Shown here piece by piece: positions 1-8,988 of a stretch of DNA of 64,000 bases. Where the stretch lies: the NCBI RefSeq assembly GCF_004104375.1, contig NZ_QOVM01000004.1, positions 248,001 through 312,000 on the forward strand. Direction: 5' to 3'. Made by a program: the position numbers and the translations under genes. Numbering within the stretch: position 1 is the stretch's first letter; each line of letters opens with the position of its first letter. Source of the DNA: Leeuwenhoekiella aequorea. Its GTDB lineage: Bacteria > Bacteroidota > Bacteroidia > Flavobacteriales > Flavobacteriaceae. The notes below the pieces were generated by a model, which saw nothing but the letters and a program-made list of their open reading frames with translations, had not been told where the DNA came from and made no database searches.

Positions 1-1482
1 ATTATTATCGATATAAAATGAAGCACCTAAAAGATCTGTTAATTCAGTTGAATGATCTCCTTTGTAAAAACGAATATCAACACCAGCAGAAAGATCTATA
101 TATTCTGAAAGTTCTGTATTGTATGTAGAAAGTGCACCATACCATTGGTGATTATTAATAGAAGCTCTTAAGAAAGTCTCTGCACTTGCTGCAGCACCTA
201 AAGCCTTATTTTCCGCAACTATTTGATCAAAGTTTACAGGAGCAAACGGCTCATCACGATAATTTGTATCATACTTACCAAATTTATTTAATCCGGCAGT
301 ACCACCTCCACCACCAGTACCATAAGAGGCATAAACAGATGTTGTAAGAGAAGAAATCTCATTAATTGTCCAGTAATGGTTTAATGACATTTGAGGTTTG
401 TGGTAGAAGTTGTCTTCGTGATTTAAAATCTGACCATTTTTATAACCATAGTCAGTGTTTGTTCTTATACCACGATCACTTACTCGGTAATCATCGATTA
501 GCAATCTGTTTTGACGCTGACCGTGACGCTGTGGTGCTCCAAAAGCAGTAAAAGACAATTCGTGATTTTCATTAATTTTCTTAGCTACGTTTAAGAAGTA
601 AGAATATGCGTCAATAGTAGTACCATCTACAAATTGCTCACCAGTAGTTCTAGAAAGACTTGCAGTTGCTGCCCATCCACTATCTAAAAGACCTGTAGAA
701 ATTGTAAAACCATATTTTGTGTAACCATCGTTACCAGTTGTCATCATAACATTACCTCCAGCAGCAATATCTGTAGATTTAGTTACGATGTTTACTGTTC
801 CACCTATTGATGGAAGACCTATCATCGCAGCACCTAAACCTCTTTGTACTTGCATAGAACTTGTAACATCTGCTAAACCAGCCCAGTTACTCCAGTATAC
901 ATTCCCGTTTTCCATATCATTTACTGGAATACCGTTAATCATTACTGCCACGTTCTGAGAGTTAAAACCACGTATACGTAATTCTGCATCACCAAAACCA
1001 CCACCACCACGAGTAACATATACCCCTGGAGTTGTTTTTAAGATTTCAGGAAATTCTTGACTTCCTAATTCATTTTCAATAGTTTCAGCTTTAATTGTAG
1101 AAACAGCTACAGGGGTTTTACGATCTATAGCCAATGAATATGCCTTAACAATAACTTCGTCTAATGCATCAGAATCCATTTTCAAATTGATCGTACCCAG
1201 ATCAACCACTTTTTTTCCTGTAACATCAAAATTAACTGTCAAGGGCGCAAAACCTACATAAGAAACGCGAAGCGCACCTGTGTTTTTAGCAACTTGTATT
1301 TCAAATAAACCATCGAAATCAGTTGTTACTCCGTTAGTTGTACCATTTACAACTACATTTACTCCCGGTAATGGAGTGTTGTTTTCACCGTCAACCACTG
1401 TACCACGGATAGTTCCTTGAGCCTGCATAGCTGCAGTAAACAGTAGAAAAACAAGTGCTAGTAAACTTGTAATTTTTTTCAT
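1..1482 (-). CDS. TonB-dependent receptor, 3' end beyond window (partial)
   Basis: The frame is open from an ATG at 1482 to the window edge, giving 494 N-terminal residues of an outer-membrane receptor. A signal peptide (MKKITSLLALVFLLFTAAMQAQ region) is followed by a carboxypeptidase-regulatory-like beta-sandwich domain (about residues 24-105, GTIRGTVVDGENNTPLPGVN start) typical of Bacteroidota receptors. Next comes a plug domain with IRGFNSQNVAVMINGIPVND, then the early beta-barrel. The family imports a ligand across the outer membrane using TonB energy; the ligand cannot be read from the sequence. No SusD-like partner is visible, though one could lie beyond base 1. The missing part is the rest of the barrel. 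The family call is firm, the substrate unknown. Confidence 0.93.
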   Translation of the reverse strand, partial: MKKITSLLALVFLLFTAAMQAQGTIRGTVVDGENNTPLPGVNVVVNGTTNGVTTDFDGLFEIQVAKNTGALRVSYVGFAPLTVNFDVTGKKVVDLGTINLKMDSDALDEVIVKAYSLAIDRKTPVAVSTIKAETIENELGSQEFPEILKTTPGVYVTRGGGGFGDAELRIRGFNSQNVAVMINGIPVNDMENGNVYWSNWAGLADVTSSMQVQRGLGAAMIGLPSIGGTVNIVTKSTDIAAGGNVMMTTGNDGYTKYGFTISTGLLDSGWAATASLSRTTGEQFVDGTTIDAYSYFLNVAKKINENHELSFTAFGAPQRHGQRQNRLLIDDYRVSDRGIRTNTDYGYKNGQILNHEDNFYHKPQMSLNHYWTINEISSLTTSVYASYGTGGGGGTAGLNKFGKYDTNYRDEPFAPVNFDQIVAENKALGAAASAETFLRASINNHQWYGALSTYNTELSEYIDLSAGVDIRFYKGDHSTELTDLLGASFYIDNN

Positions 1483-1581
1483 TGTGCTTGTTTGAATTTA
1501 GAATTTTGGCAAAAGTCTTAATAAAGACCTAATTAAATATTAACGCAATGTTAAGAATTACAAATTAACGTAGCGTGTAAT

Positions 1582-1626
1582 ATTTTAACCCCTAACTGTC
1601 TAATATTAACAATTAGGGGTTAAAAT
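1582..1626. terminator. Inverted repeat between pgi and the TonB receptor, terminator-like
   Basis: Perfect 14-base arms (1582-1595 and 1613-1626) enclose a 17-base loop. It lies after the pgi stop and before the receptor start, both on the minus strand. The stem is strong, with a run of four G:C pairs, but no clean U-tract follows on either strand. It could be a terminator for pgi or a structured leader of the receptor. Confidence 0.45.
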
Positions 1627-1650
1627 TCTAATTACATTAAGCTTAAATGA

Positions 1651-3294
1651 TTAGCTTTTGTATCTATTAATAAGTGCAGTTGTAGAACTATCATGTGAGG
1701 CTATACTGTCTGAATTTAAATCAGTTAGCACATTTTTAGCTAGTTGCTTACCTAGCTCTACACCCCATTGATCATAACTAAATATATTCCAAAGAATACC
1801 TTCAGTAAAAATCTTATGTTCATAGATTGCGATCAGCGAACCAAGGCTTTCCGGCGTTAATTTATCAATAAGAATGGTAGTTGTAGGTTTATTTCCGTCA
1901 AAAACCTTAAATGGAACAAGCTTTTCAATTGCACTAGCATCCATATTTGTAGATTCTAATTCTTCTCGAGCTTCTTCTTCGGTTTTACCGTTCATTAAGG
2001 CTTCAGTCTGTGCAAAAAAGTTTGCCATCAATTTATTATGATGATCAACATCTCCATGAAGAGAACTTTTAAAACCTATAAAATGAGTTGGTATAAGTTT
2101 TGTCCCTTGATGAATAAGTTGGAAAAATGCATGTTGAGAATTTGTTCCCGGCTCTCCCCAAACTATTTGACCTGTTTGATAATCTACAGCATTTCCATTG
2201 CGATCAACACTTTTACCATTACTCTCCATAATTGCCTGCTGCAAGTATGCCGCAAACCTATTTAAGTATTGAGAATAAGGTATTATAGCTTCACTTTCAG
2301 CTTTGAAAAAGTTATTATACCAGACGGTTACCAACGCCATAAGTACCGGTATGTTTTCTTCCAATTCTGTATTTTTAAAATGCTCATCTGCTTTGTGAGC
2401 CCCTGCTAACATTTTATCAAAATTCTCAAAGCCTACAGCTAAAGCAATAGACAAACCTACTGAGCTCCATAAAGAGAAACGTCCTCCTACCCAATCCCAC
2501 ATGGTAAAGACATTGTTAGGATCGATACCAAATTCTTTAACTGCTTCTTCATTTGTAGATACTGCAACAAAATGCTTCGCTACAGCTTCTCCTTCTTGTA
2601 CAGTGCCCGCTACTTTACTTAAAAACCATTTACGAGCCGTATTCGCATTTGATAAGGTCTCTTGAGTAGTAAACGTTTTTGATACGATTACAAAAAGAGT
2701 AGTTTCCGGATTTAAATATTTTAAAGATTCGTGAACGTGGTCACCATCTACATTTGAGATAAAATGAACTTTTAAATGATTGTGATAATAAGCTAGTGCT
2801 TCTGCAACCATATTAGGTCCAAGGTCCGATCCACCTATACCTATATTAACGACATCTGTGATAGCTTTTCCTGTAAAGCCTTTGTGTGAACCACTAATTA
2901 CAGTATCACAAAATCCTTTTATCTTCTCCTTAACTTCGTTTACTTCAGTAATTACATTTTGGCCATTAATTTCTACAGTTGCTTGTGTAGGTTGCCTAAG
3001 AGCAGTGTGCATAACTGCTCTGCCTTCAGTTTCGTTAATTTCTGAACCATTAAAATAAGCGTGTTTAGCATCCTCAAGCTTCATTTCTTTAGCCAAATCA
3101 AGCAATAACGATTTTGTAGTTGAGGTAATTCTATTTTTACTATAATCAACATAAAAGTCTTCCCAAGAAATTGAAAAAGCTTCAGCTCTTGAATCATCTT
3201 CAAAAAGCGTTTTCATTTCTAAGTTCTTAACCTCATTAAAATGTTCTTGAAGAGCTTTCCAAGCTTTAGTCTGAGTGGGATTTACTTTTTGCAT
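1651..3294 (-). CDS. pgi: Glucose-6-phosphate isomerase
   Basis: Interconverts glucose 6-phosphate and fructose 6-phosphate in the cytoplasm (glycolysis and gluconeogenesis). At 547 residues it has the usual length of the long bacterial and eukaryotic form. Visible signatures are [11 protein letters not shown] (sugar-phosphate binding), family signature 1 ([14 protein letters not shown]), the active-site stretch [18 protein letters not shown] with the catalytic Glu and His, and near the C-terminus signature 2 ([13 protein letters not shown]). It starts at an ATG five bases after the stop of the M23 peptidase gene, so the two are probably co-transcribed. The assignment is unambiguous. Confidence 0.98.
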   Translation of the reverse strand: MQKVNPTQTKAWKALQEHFNEVKNLEMKTLFEDDSRAEAFSISWEDFYVDYSKNRITSTTKSLLLDLAKEMKLEDAKHAYFNGSEINETEGRAVMHTALRQPTQATVEINGQNVITEVNEVKEKIKGFCDTVISGSHKGFTGKAITDVVNIGIGGSDLGPNMVAEALAYYHNHLKVHFISNVDGDHVHESLKYLNPETTLFVIVSKTFTTQETLSNANTARKWFLSKVAGTVQEGEAVAKHFVAVSTNEEAVKEFGIDPNNVFTMWDWVGGRFSLWSSVGLSIALAVGFENFDKMLAGAHKADEHFKNTELEENIPVLMALVTVWYNNFFKAESEAIIPYSQYLNRFAAYLQQAIMESNGKSVDRNGNAVDYQTGQIVWGEPGTNSQHAFFQLIHQGTKLIPTHFIGFKSSLHGDVDHHNKLMANFFAQTEALMNGKTEEEAREELESTNMDASAIEKLVPFKVFDGNKPTTTILIDKLTPESLGSLIAIYEHKIFTEGILWNIFSYDQWGVELGKQLAKNVLTDLNSDSIASHDSSTTALINRYKS

Positions 3295-3299
3295 TTTGA

Positions 3300-4532
3300 T
3301 TATTTTTTAAAGGTTATTGCGTCTAGTTGATCTGCTAGTGGAGAAATATGTTTAAAGTATTCCTCTTGATATTCTTTTGCAAGGGGCTCTGAAGTAGGCA
3401 AGTTTAAAGCAAATGGATCTACTTGCTTACCATTTTGCCAAAATCGGTAGCATACGTGAGGTCCACTTGTATTACCAGTCATACCTATATATCCTATTAC
3501 CTCACCTTGAGAGACATATTGCCCTACTTTTACAGCACGCTTACTCATGTGAAGATACTGAGTTTCATAAGTTTTATTATGTTTGATTTTAACATAATTA
3601 CCATTTCCTCCTCTGTATTCAGATTTTGTTACCGTACCATTTGCAGTAGCCATAATAGGTGTTCCTACCGCACCGGCAAAATCGGTCCCTTTATGAGGTC
3701 GTATACGATTGCCATAGTAAGCAATACGACGTTTCAAATTATATCGTGATGAGATTCTATTAAACGCTAATGGTCCTTTTAAAAATGCCCGTTTAAGATT
3801 CATCGCTTCTTTATCAAAATAACCGTACGCTTTTGTAAGGCTATCGCTCTTATACCTAAAAGCATAATAGGGTTTGCCTTTGTGCTCAAACCAAGAAGCC
3901 TTAATCTCTCCAAAACCAGCAGGAATCGTATCGTTTATAAATTTTTCTGTATATACTAATTTAAAACGATCTCCTGCCTGTAGCCTAAAGAAATCTATAG
4001 TCCACGCATAAATATCTGCCATTTTATAAGCAACGTTTACGCTAAGACCAAGATCGTCAAAGGTTGTCGAAAGATTATTATTTATAACACCACTTACCTC
4101 TCGCTCTTTAATAGTAACAGGACGCTTTTTTGCTTTGGCCTGTACAATCTCATCTTTGAAATCTAAAACAACGTAATCTATATTGTTTTCTTCATAGATA
4201 AATACTTGAGCTAGATTTGTAGAATCTTTAGATTTTAAGAGGGTATAAGGCTTTCCTACTCGAATTAAACGCGTGTCAAAAACACTTTGAACAGAATCTG
4301 TAATTTGTTGTATGGTAGCATAATCTATACCATTGTCAAACAATATCTGACCAAAACTATCCCCTTGTTGCACCGTATCATTAACAACATTGTAATCGTT
4401 GAATGTGTAACCAAAACGCTTTATAATTGGATCTACCTTCTCCTTAACTACAGGTTTTACATCTTTTGTCTTATCATCTGCACAAGCACCTAGTAGTAAT
4501 GCCGACAGAAGTAATATGCTTAATTTCTTCAA
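3300..4532 (-). CDS. M23 (LytM-type) endopeptidase lipoprotein, TTG start
   Basis: Predicted peptidoglycan DD-endopeptidase or its regulator, anchored as a lipoprotein (lipobox LLGAC, Cys17). A long N-terminal region (about 30-270) precedes a C-terminal M23 domain (about 275-375). That domain has the zinc motif HKGTD (His280, Asp284), His328 in LHM, and GPHVCYRF in place of the usual GPHLHFE, so the third zinc ligand is Cys361 rather than His. The start is TTG at 4532: it gives [10 protein letters not shown], a perfect lipoprotein signal, and no ATG precedes it. It sits in a run with pgi and tryptophan dioxygenase. The domain is certain; whether it is catalytically active is open because of the Cys. 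Confidence 0.88.
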   Translation of the reverse strand: MKKLSILLLSALLLGACADDKTKDVKPVVKEKVDPIIKRFGYTFNDYNVVNDTVQQGDSFGQILFDNGIDYATIQQITDSVQSVFDTRLIRVGKPYTLLKSKDSTNLAQVFIYEENNIDYVVLDFKDEIVQAKAKKRPVTIKEREVSGVINNNLSTTFDDLGLSVNVAYKMADIYAWTIDFFRLQAGDRFKLVYTEKFINDTIPAGFGEIKASWFEHKGKPYYAFRYKSDSLTKAYGYFDKEAMNLKRAFLKGPLAFNRISSRYNLKRRIAYYGNRIRPHKGTDFAGAVGTPIMATANGTVTKSEYRGGNGNYVKIKHNKTYETQYLHMSKRAVKVGQYVSQGEVIGYIGMTGNTSGPHVCYRFWQNGKQVDPFALNLPTSEPLAKEYQEEYFKHISPLADQLDAITFKK

Positions 4533-4557
4533 TCTAGGGTTTTTGAAAATTCTTAAT

Positions 4558-5514
4558 TTAGTTTACGTTTTGTCCCCATTCTTCACGTTCTTTCTGTGAC
4601 CAAACTTCTGGAAAGAAAATACGTTTTTGATACTTAGGGTGCATATATTTTACCCAATCGCTACCACCTGTTGCCTCAAGGGGTTCTTTACCTTGATTTA
4701 AATAATGCAAAGCAGCGTGATAATGAGACATTACCCATTGCACATTAACTGTGTAATCGTAATGACGCATCGCTTTTAGCAATGTTGCATCTTTTTGATC
4801 TGATAAAGGGAGGGTTTTAAATTTTGACCACAAGTTTAAGGATTCATACTGCTTTATGAAACGGATAAACTCATCCTTATATTTTAATTCAAACTCTTTT
4901 AACGTATAAGTTTTTTCTCCTGTGGTGAAATTTTTTCCCGCCGCTTGCCAATACAGCTGCTCAAACGCTTCATCATAAAATGAATCCTTGTTCTTTTCCA
5001 TATTTTTGAAGTCTTCTCTAAATCGAGAATCGATAAGATTCTGCAACTCTGTAGAGCTGAATTCTATGAATCGGTATTGGGCGCTTTGAAATCCACTTGC
5101 AGGACTTAATGTTCTACGGAATTTTAAATATTGCTCCATCTGCATACCCTCACGCATAATATTGAAGGACGATGTCAACATATCAAAATACCGGCTTATA
5201 CGATCTAATTTTTCAGAAAAGAAAACAGCAGTTAGCTCCTTAGCATAAGCAACTTGTTCTATTTCCCAAAGAATCATTTTAAAAAATAATTCATTTACTT
5301 GATGGTACATTATAAATACCATTTCATCAGGAATCAAGGTACGTTGCACTTGAAGATTAAGAAGTACATCAGTTTGAATATAATCCCAGTAATTAATGGG
5401 TTTACTATGCACAAAGCCCTCTAATTGATGATTAAGATTCTGGCCCATTGCATCAAATTTATCGCTTAATGCGCTTAATTGCTGTTGTGTTTCTGGGCTG
5501 TTTTCTTCAATCAT
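4558..5514 (-). CDS. kynA: Tryptophan 2,3-dioxygenase
   Basis: Haem enzyme that opens the indole ring of L-tryptophan to N-formylkynurenine, the first step of the kynurenine route. The 318-residue protein shows YHQVNELFFKM (His71, substrate base), the FRRTLSPASGFQSAQ stretch that binds substrate carboxylate, and a C-terminal ATGGS loop preceded by His266, which is placed as the family's proximal haem ligand. The ATG at 5514 is preferred to a TTG one codon upstream because it overlaps the stop of the DUF3108 gene as TGATG, implying translational coupling. Two tyrosine-degradation dioxygenases lie just upstream, so this is an aromatic amino-acid catabolism neighbourhood. No other kynurenine gene is in the window. 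Confidence 0.93.
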   Translation of the reverse strand: MIEENSPETQQQLSALSDKFDAMGQNLNHQLEGFVHSKPINYWDYIQTDVLLNLQVQRTLIPDEMVFIMYHQVNELFFKMILWEIEQVAYAKELTAVFFSEKLDRISRYFDMLTSSFNIMREGMQMEQYLKFRRTLSPASGFQSAQYRFIEFSSTELQNLIDSRFREDFKNMEKNKDSFYDEAFEQLYWQAAGKNFTTGEKTYTLKEFELKYKDEFIRFIKQYESLNLWSKFKTLPLSDQKDATLLKAMRHYDYTVNVQWVMSHYHAALHYLNQGKEPLEATGGSDWVKYMHPKYQKRIFFPEVWSQKEREEWGQNVN

Positions 5515-6290
5515 CAATCTTGAATAATATAGAATGGGTATTTGAGACCTTTATAAGCATCGATATCTGCTTTAAGAGAACCTACTGCTAAATCGGCCTT
5601 AATTTGCAAAGGTATTTTATTTTGATCATCACTAATCCAAACTGTCAAACTTTCTTGTTCTTTAAATACTCTTCCCGCTTGAACATAGGGTCTAAATATA
5701 AGGGTATTCACTTTTCCGAACTTTGTTTTAAGCACTTCTCTACCTAGAAACTTCAGTTTAAATTTATAATTCTCTTGATCAAAAAACATGTTAATCACCG
5801 TCTCATCACCTTCTTTAAGTTTTTTTGAATCTATGGTATTTCGTAAATAATAAAAACTGGAAACCATATCGTGCACAGATGGCTCAGTTTTATAAGAGGT
5901 GACCGTATTGTGTTTCTTATCGTTTACAGTTGCAGTTCGTGTGCGTTGATCAAAGTCAACAACTTTATCTTTAGTATGACCACCTTCATCTATTTTTCTA
6001 ACAAATCGATAGGGAAGCGTCGTTTGCTTATCGATATAGCTTTCATAATAATCTTCGACGCCAAAAAATAATTTGGTCATTCCGGTAGTTACTCCTTTTC
6101 CCTTAATATGATAAACAGGCTTACCTTTATAGGTCTCGTTATTTACAGACATAGTAGCCTCTCCTGCCTTCCACCAGCCACTATAACTAATACGAAAACG
6201 GAACCACTCGCCATCTCCAAAGGATGTACTTTGAGAAAAAACGGATGCACTTATAAAGAACATTGTAAGAACCAATAAACCTTTTTTCAT
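5514..6290 (-). CDS. DUF3108 family exported protein
   Basis: A 258-residue protein with a cleavable signal peptide (MKKGLLVLTMFFISASVFSQ) and no further membrane segment, so probably periplasmic. The body matches the DUF3108 pattern: GEWFRFRISYSGWWKAGEATM, YHIKGKGVTTG, then a repeat of beta-strands ending YPFYIIQD. The family is expected to be a beta-rich lipid- or envelope-associated fold, but its function is not established. The ATG at 6290 was chosen over a longer frame because the signal peptide begins there. Its stop overlaps the kynA start. It is preceded by a terminator after hpd, so it may head its own transcript. Confidence 0.82.
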   Translation of the reverse strand: MKKGLLVLTMFFISASVFSQSTSFGDGEWFRFRISYSGWWKAGEATMSVNNETYKGKPVYHIKGKGVTTGMTKLFFGVEDYYESYIDKQTTLPYRFVRKIDEGGHTKDKVVDFDQRTRTATVNDKKHNTVTSYKTEPSVHDMVSSFYYLRNTIDSKKLKEGDETVINMFFDQENYKFKLKFLGREVLKTKFGKVNTLIFRPYVQAGRVFKEQESLTVWISDDQNKIPLQIKADLAVGSLKADIDAYKGLKYPFYIIQD

Positions 6291-6382
6291 AGCAATAATT
6301 TTAGGGGCTTTACAAATGCATTTGCAAGAGTTATTCCAAAAGTAGCGAAAAGCTAAAAATTGTAACCGTAGTATGCATAAAT

Positions 6383-6416
6383 AAAAAAATCCTTGTTCAT
6401 TACAAACAAGGATTTT
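6383..6416 (-). terminator. Rho-independent terminator after hpd
   Basis: On the minus strand, 12-base arms (6405-6416 and 6386-6397) with a 7-base loop are followed by a run of seven T. It lies 29 bases past the hpd stop and separates hpd from the DUF3108-kynA pair. Confidence 0.85.
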
Positions 6417-6444
6417 AGACAATTAGTTCATTTAAATATTTTGA

Positions 6445-7605
6445 TTACAAAGTCCCTCTTGAGGCTTGTTCTCGTTCTATAGATTCAAATAAAGCTTTAA
6501 AATTACCAGCACCAAAACCTTTTGCTCCCATACGCTGAATTATTTCAAAAAATAGGGTAGGCCTGTCCTGTAAAGGTTTTGTGAAAATTTGTAGCAAATA
6601 CCCTTCTTCATCTGCATCTACAAGAATAGATAATTCTTGCAATTTCTTAAGATCTTCTTTCATAGTATCCATATGTGTACCCAGTCTTCTAGGTATATCA
6701 TCATAATACGCCTGTGGCGGAGGCGGTAAAAATTCTACTCCTCTAGCCTTTAAATCTGCTACTGTTTTAATAATATCATCTGTTGCTACTGCAAGATGTT
6801 GCACACCTGGACCTTCATAAAAATCAAGATATTCTTCAATCTGTGATTTTTTTATACCTTCTGCCGGTTCGTTAATTGGAAATTTTATTCTTCCATTCCC
6901 ATTACTCATAACCTTACTCATCAAAGCAGAATATTCTGTTGTTATTTGCTTATCGTCAAAAGTTAGAAAGTTTACAAATCCCATTACATCTTCATACCAT
7001 TTTACCCAGGTATTCATTTCTCCCCATCCTACGTTACCTACCATATGATCAATATACTTTAACCCGGTAGGTTCTGGATAATAATCAGAATCCCACTTTC
7101 GGTATCCCGGCATAAATAGTCCATTATAGTTTTTGCGCTCTACAAACATATGTACGGTCTCGCCGTATGTATATATACCAGAACGCACTACAACTCCATG
7201 TTCATCTTTCTCTTCTGTAGGTTCTAAATAGGGTTTGGCTCCGCGTTTAGTGGTTTCTTCAAAAGCACTTCGTGCATCTTCAACCCACAACGCAACAACT
7301 TTTACACCGTCACCGTGTTTGACTATGTGATCATTTATTGGCGATTTACTTCCTAGTGGAGATGTTAATACAAGTCTTATTTTATCTTGCTTAAGTACAT
7401 AACTTACACTATCCCTTCTCCCGGTTTCTAAACCGCTATATGCAAAAGACTGAAAACCGAATGCAGTTTTGTAGTAATGTGCAGCTTGTTTCGCATTACC
7501 CACATAAAACTCCACATAGTCTGTTCCTAAAAGTGGAAGAAAATCCTGAGCTCCCTCAAATATCTTCTCTAAACCGTATTCTACTGATTTTAATTCTTTA
7601 CTCAT
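6445..7605 (-). CDS. hpd: 4-hydroxyphenylpyruvate dioxygenase
   Basis: Fe(II) enzyme converting 4-hydroxyphenylpyruvate to homogentisate in tyrosine degradation. The 386 residues form two vicinal-oxygen-chelate repeats. The catalytic C-terminal one carries the iron ligands His187 (YIDHMVGNVGWGEM), His270 (GVQHLAVATDDI) and Glu354 (FFEIIQRMGAKGFGAGNF); the last stretch is the family's diagnostic C-terminal helix region. The ATG at 7605 is followed by a normal N-terminus. The next gene upstream on the same strand is homogentisate dioxygenase, giving two consecutive pathway steps, separated by a structured intergenic element. Assignment secure. Confidence 0.97.
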   Translation of the reverse strand: MSKELKSVEYGLEKIFEGAQDFLPLLGTDYVEFYVGNAKQAAHYYKTAFGFQSFAYSGLETGRRDSVSYVLKQDKIRLVLTSPLGSKSPINDHIVKHGDGVKVVALWVEDARSAFEETTKRGAKPYLEPTEEKDEHGVVVRSGIYTYGETVHMFVERKNYNGLFMPGYRKWDSDYYPEPTGLKYIDHMVGNVGWGEMNTWVKWYEDVMGFVNFLTFDDKQITTEYSALMSKVMSNGNGRIKFPINEPAEGIKKSQIEEYLDFYEGPGVQHLAVATDDIIKTVADLKARGVEFLPPPPQAYYDDIPRRLGTHMDTMKEDLKKLQELSILVDADEEGYLLQIFTKPLQDRPTLFFEIIQRMGAKGFGAGNFKALFESIEREQASRGTL

Positions 7606-7617
7606 TATTTATTTTTT

Positions 7618-7708
7618 TAGCCCTGATTGAAGCGGCATCCTTTTTATTGATAACACTTCCCGTGTAATTAATAAAAAGATATAGCTAAAAGCAAGATGTA
7701 GCTCCTAA
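7618..7708. ncRNA. Structured element between hmgA and hpd, resembling a conserved flavobacterial RNA motif
   Basis: The 109-base gap between two minus-strand genes holds a compact foldable block. CTTTTTATT (7640-7648) pairs perfectly with AATAAAAAG (7670-7678), enclosing a smaller hairpin ACAC-TTCCC-GTGT (7653-7665). Flanking purine-rich segments (AGCCCTGATTGAAGCGGC on one side, GCAAGATGTAGCTCCTAA on the other) look like a sequence family I recall recurring between genes in Flavobacteria, possibly the Rfam Flavo-1 motif. That name is from memory and unchecked. Orientation is uncertain; on the minus strand it would form the hpd leader. It may be a small RNA, a leader element or a dispersed repeat. 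Confidence 0.5.
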
Positions 7709-7714
7709 TTTCTA

Positions 7715-8875
7715 TTAATGTGGTAACCAAGATTTATAATAATTCTCATCTGCAATAGGTATTGCATCCTCGCATATTTGCAAAGGTTTAAAGGTATCAA
7801 CCATTACTGCAAGTTCTTCTGTTTCTGTTTTACCTATACTTCTTTCTACAGCACCCGGATGCGGACCGTGAGGAATTCCTGCAGGATGTAATGATATGTG
7901 ACCCGCTTCAATATCATTGCGACTCATAAAATCCCCATCTACATAATACAATACCTCATCACTATCTATATTGCTGTGATTGTAAGGTGCGGGTATACTG
8001 TCTGGGTGATAATCATATTTACGCGGACAAAAACTACAAACTACAAACGCGTCTGTCTCAAATGTTTGATGTACAGGCGGCGGCTGATGTATACGCCCTG
8101 TAATAGGCTCAAAATCGTGAATTGAAAATGCGTATGGGTAATTGTAACCGTCATAACCTACTACATCAAATGGATGCGTGGCATAAACCATATCAAAAAG
8201 ATCATCTTGCTTTTTAATTTTGATTAAAAAATCACCCGTTTCATTATTTGTTTCTAATTCATAAGGCCTGCGCAAATCACGCTCACAGAAAGGAGAATGT
8301 TCTAATAATTGACCAAACCAGTTACGGTATCTCTTTGGTGTATAAATAGGTCGTCTTGACTCTACGATAAATAATCTGTTATCGCTTGTGTCAAAATCGA
8401 GCTTATATATGGTTCCTCTAGGGACTAAGATGTAGTCTCCATACTTGAAATCTAGATTTCCTAAATGGCTTCTAAATTTACCACTTCCTCGATGTACAAA
8501 CAGGAGTTCGTCTGCATCACTATTTTTATAAAAATAATCTTGAGTTTTGTTTTGAGGAGCAGCGAGAATAATGGTACAATCACTATTAGTTAGAATAGGC
8601 TTGCGACTGTCAAGATAATCTGCCTCGGGTTTGATCTCAAAACCTCTAAATCGGTACGATTGAATGTGATTTTCTTTTGATACCCTAGGCTTAACACTTT
8701 TACTTCCCTTTATTTCTTTAACCTGTGTAGGTCGTTGTTCATGGTACATATTACTATACATACCATCAAATCCTATTGTGCCAAACAGTTGCTCATAATA
8801 TAAACTACCATCTGGCTTTCTAAATTGCGTATGACGCTTATGGGGTATTTCACCAAGTTTATGATAGAAAGGCAT
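7715..8875 (-). CDS. hmgA: Homogentisate 1,2-dioxygenase
   Basis: Cleaves the homogentisate ring to maleylacetoacetate, the step after Hpd in tyrosine and phenylalanine degradation. The 386-residue cupin-type protein is shorter than the roughly 440-residue human enzyme but keeps the C-terminal iron site. Likely ligands by position are His300 (PYNHSN), Glu307 (SDEVLYYVDG) and His336 (GIPHGPHPG). The family stretches HKRHTQFRKPDGSLYYEQLFG (start) and SLHPAGIPHGPHPGA are present. The ATG is at 8875. Neither maleylacetoacetate isomerase nor fumarylacetoacetase lies nearby in the window. Identification is strong from context with hpd. Confidence 0.93.
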   Translation of the reverse strand: MPFYHKLGEIPHKRHTQFRKPDGSLYYEQLFGTIGFDGMYSNMYHEQRPTQVKEIKGSKSVKPRVSKENHIQSYRFRGFEIKPEADYLDSRKPILTNSDCTIILAAPQNKTQDYFYKNSDADELLFVHRGSGKFRSHLGNLDFKYGDYILVPRGTIYKLDFDTSDNRLFIVESRRPIYTPKRYRNWFGQLLEHSPFCERDLRRPYELETNNETGDFLIKIKKQDDLFDMVYATHPFDVVGYDGYNYPYAFSIHDFEPITGRIHQPPPVHQTFETDAFVVCSFCPRKYDYHPDSIPAPYNHSNIDSDEVLYYVDGDFMSRNDIEAGHISLHPAGIPHGPHPGAVERSIGKTETEELAVMVDTFKPLQICEDAIPIADENYYKSWLPH

Positions 8876-8988
8876 AGTCTATTTTGATTTAAGTCTACAA
8901 CAATTTAAGGTAATTGTATTTTTCTTCGAAAACGTTATCGATTGTTACAAATATCGTAAAAAGACTAGCGAATCAAACTAATTTTTTC

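Noticed and set aside
1483-1560. Promoter for the TonB receptor at 1482
   Set aside because: The best -7 candidate (GACTTTTG) lacks the leading TA pair and no -33 TTTG is at the right spacing.
8920-8945. Partial palindrome around AACGTTATCG upstream of hmgA
   Set aside because: Arms are short and imperfect; not stronger than expected in AT-rich DNA. No regulator gene nearby.
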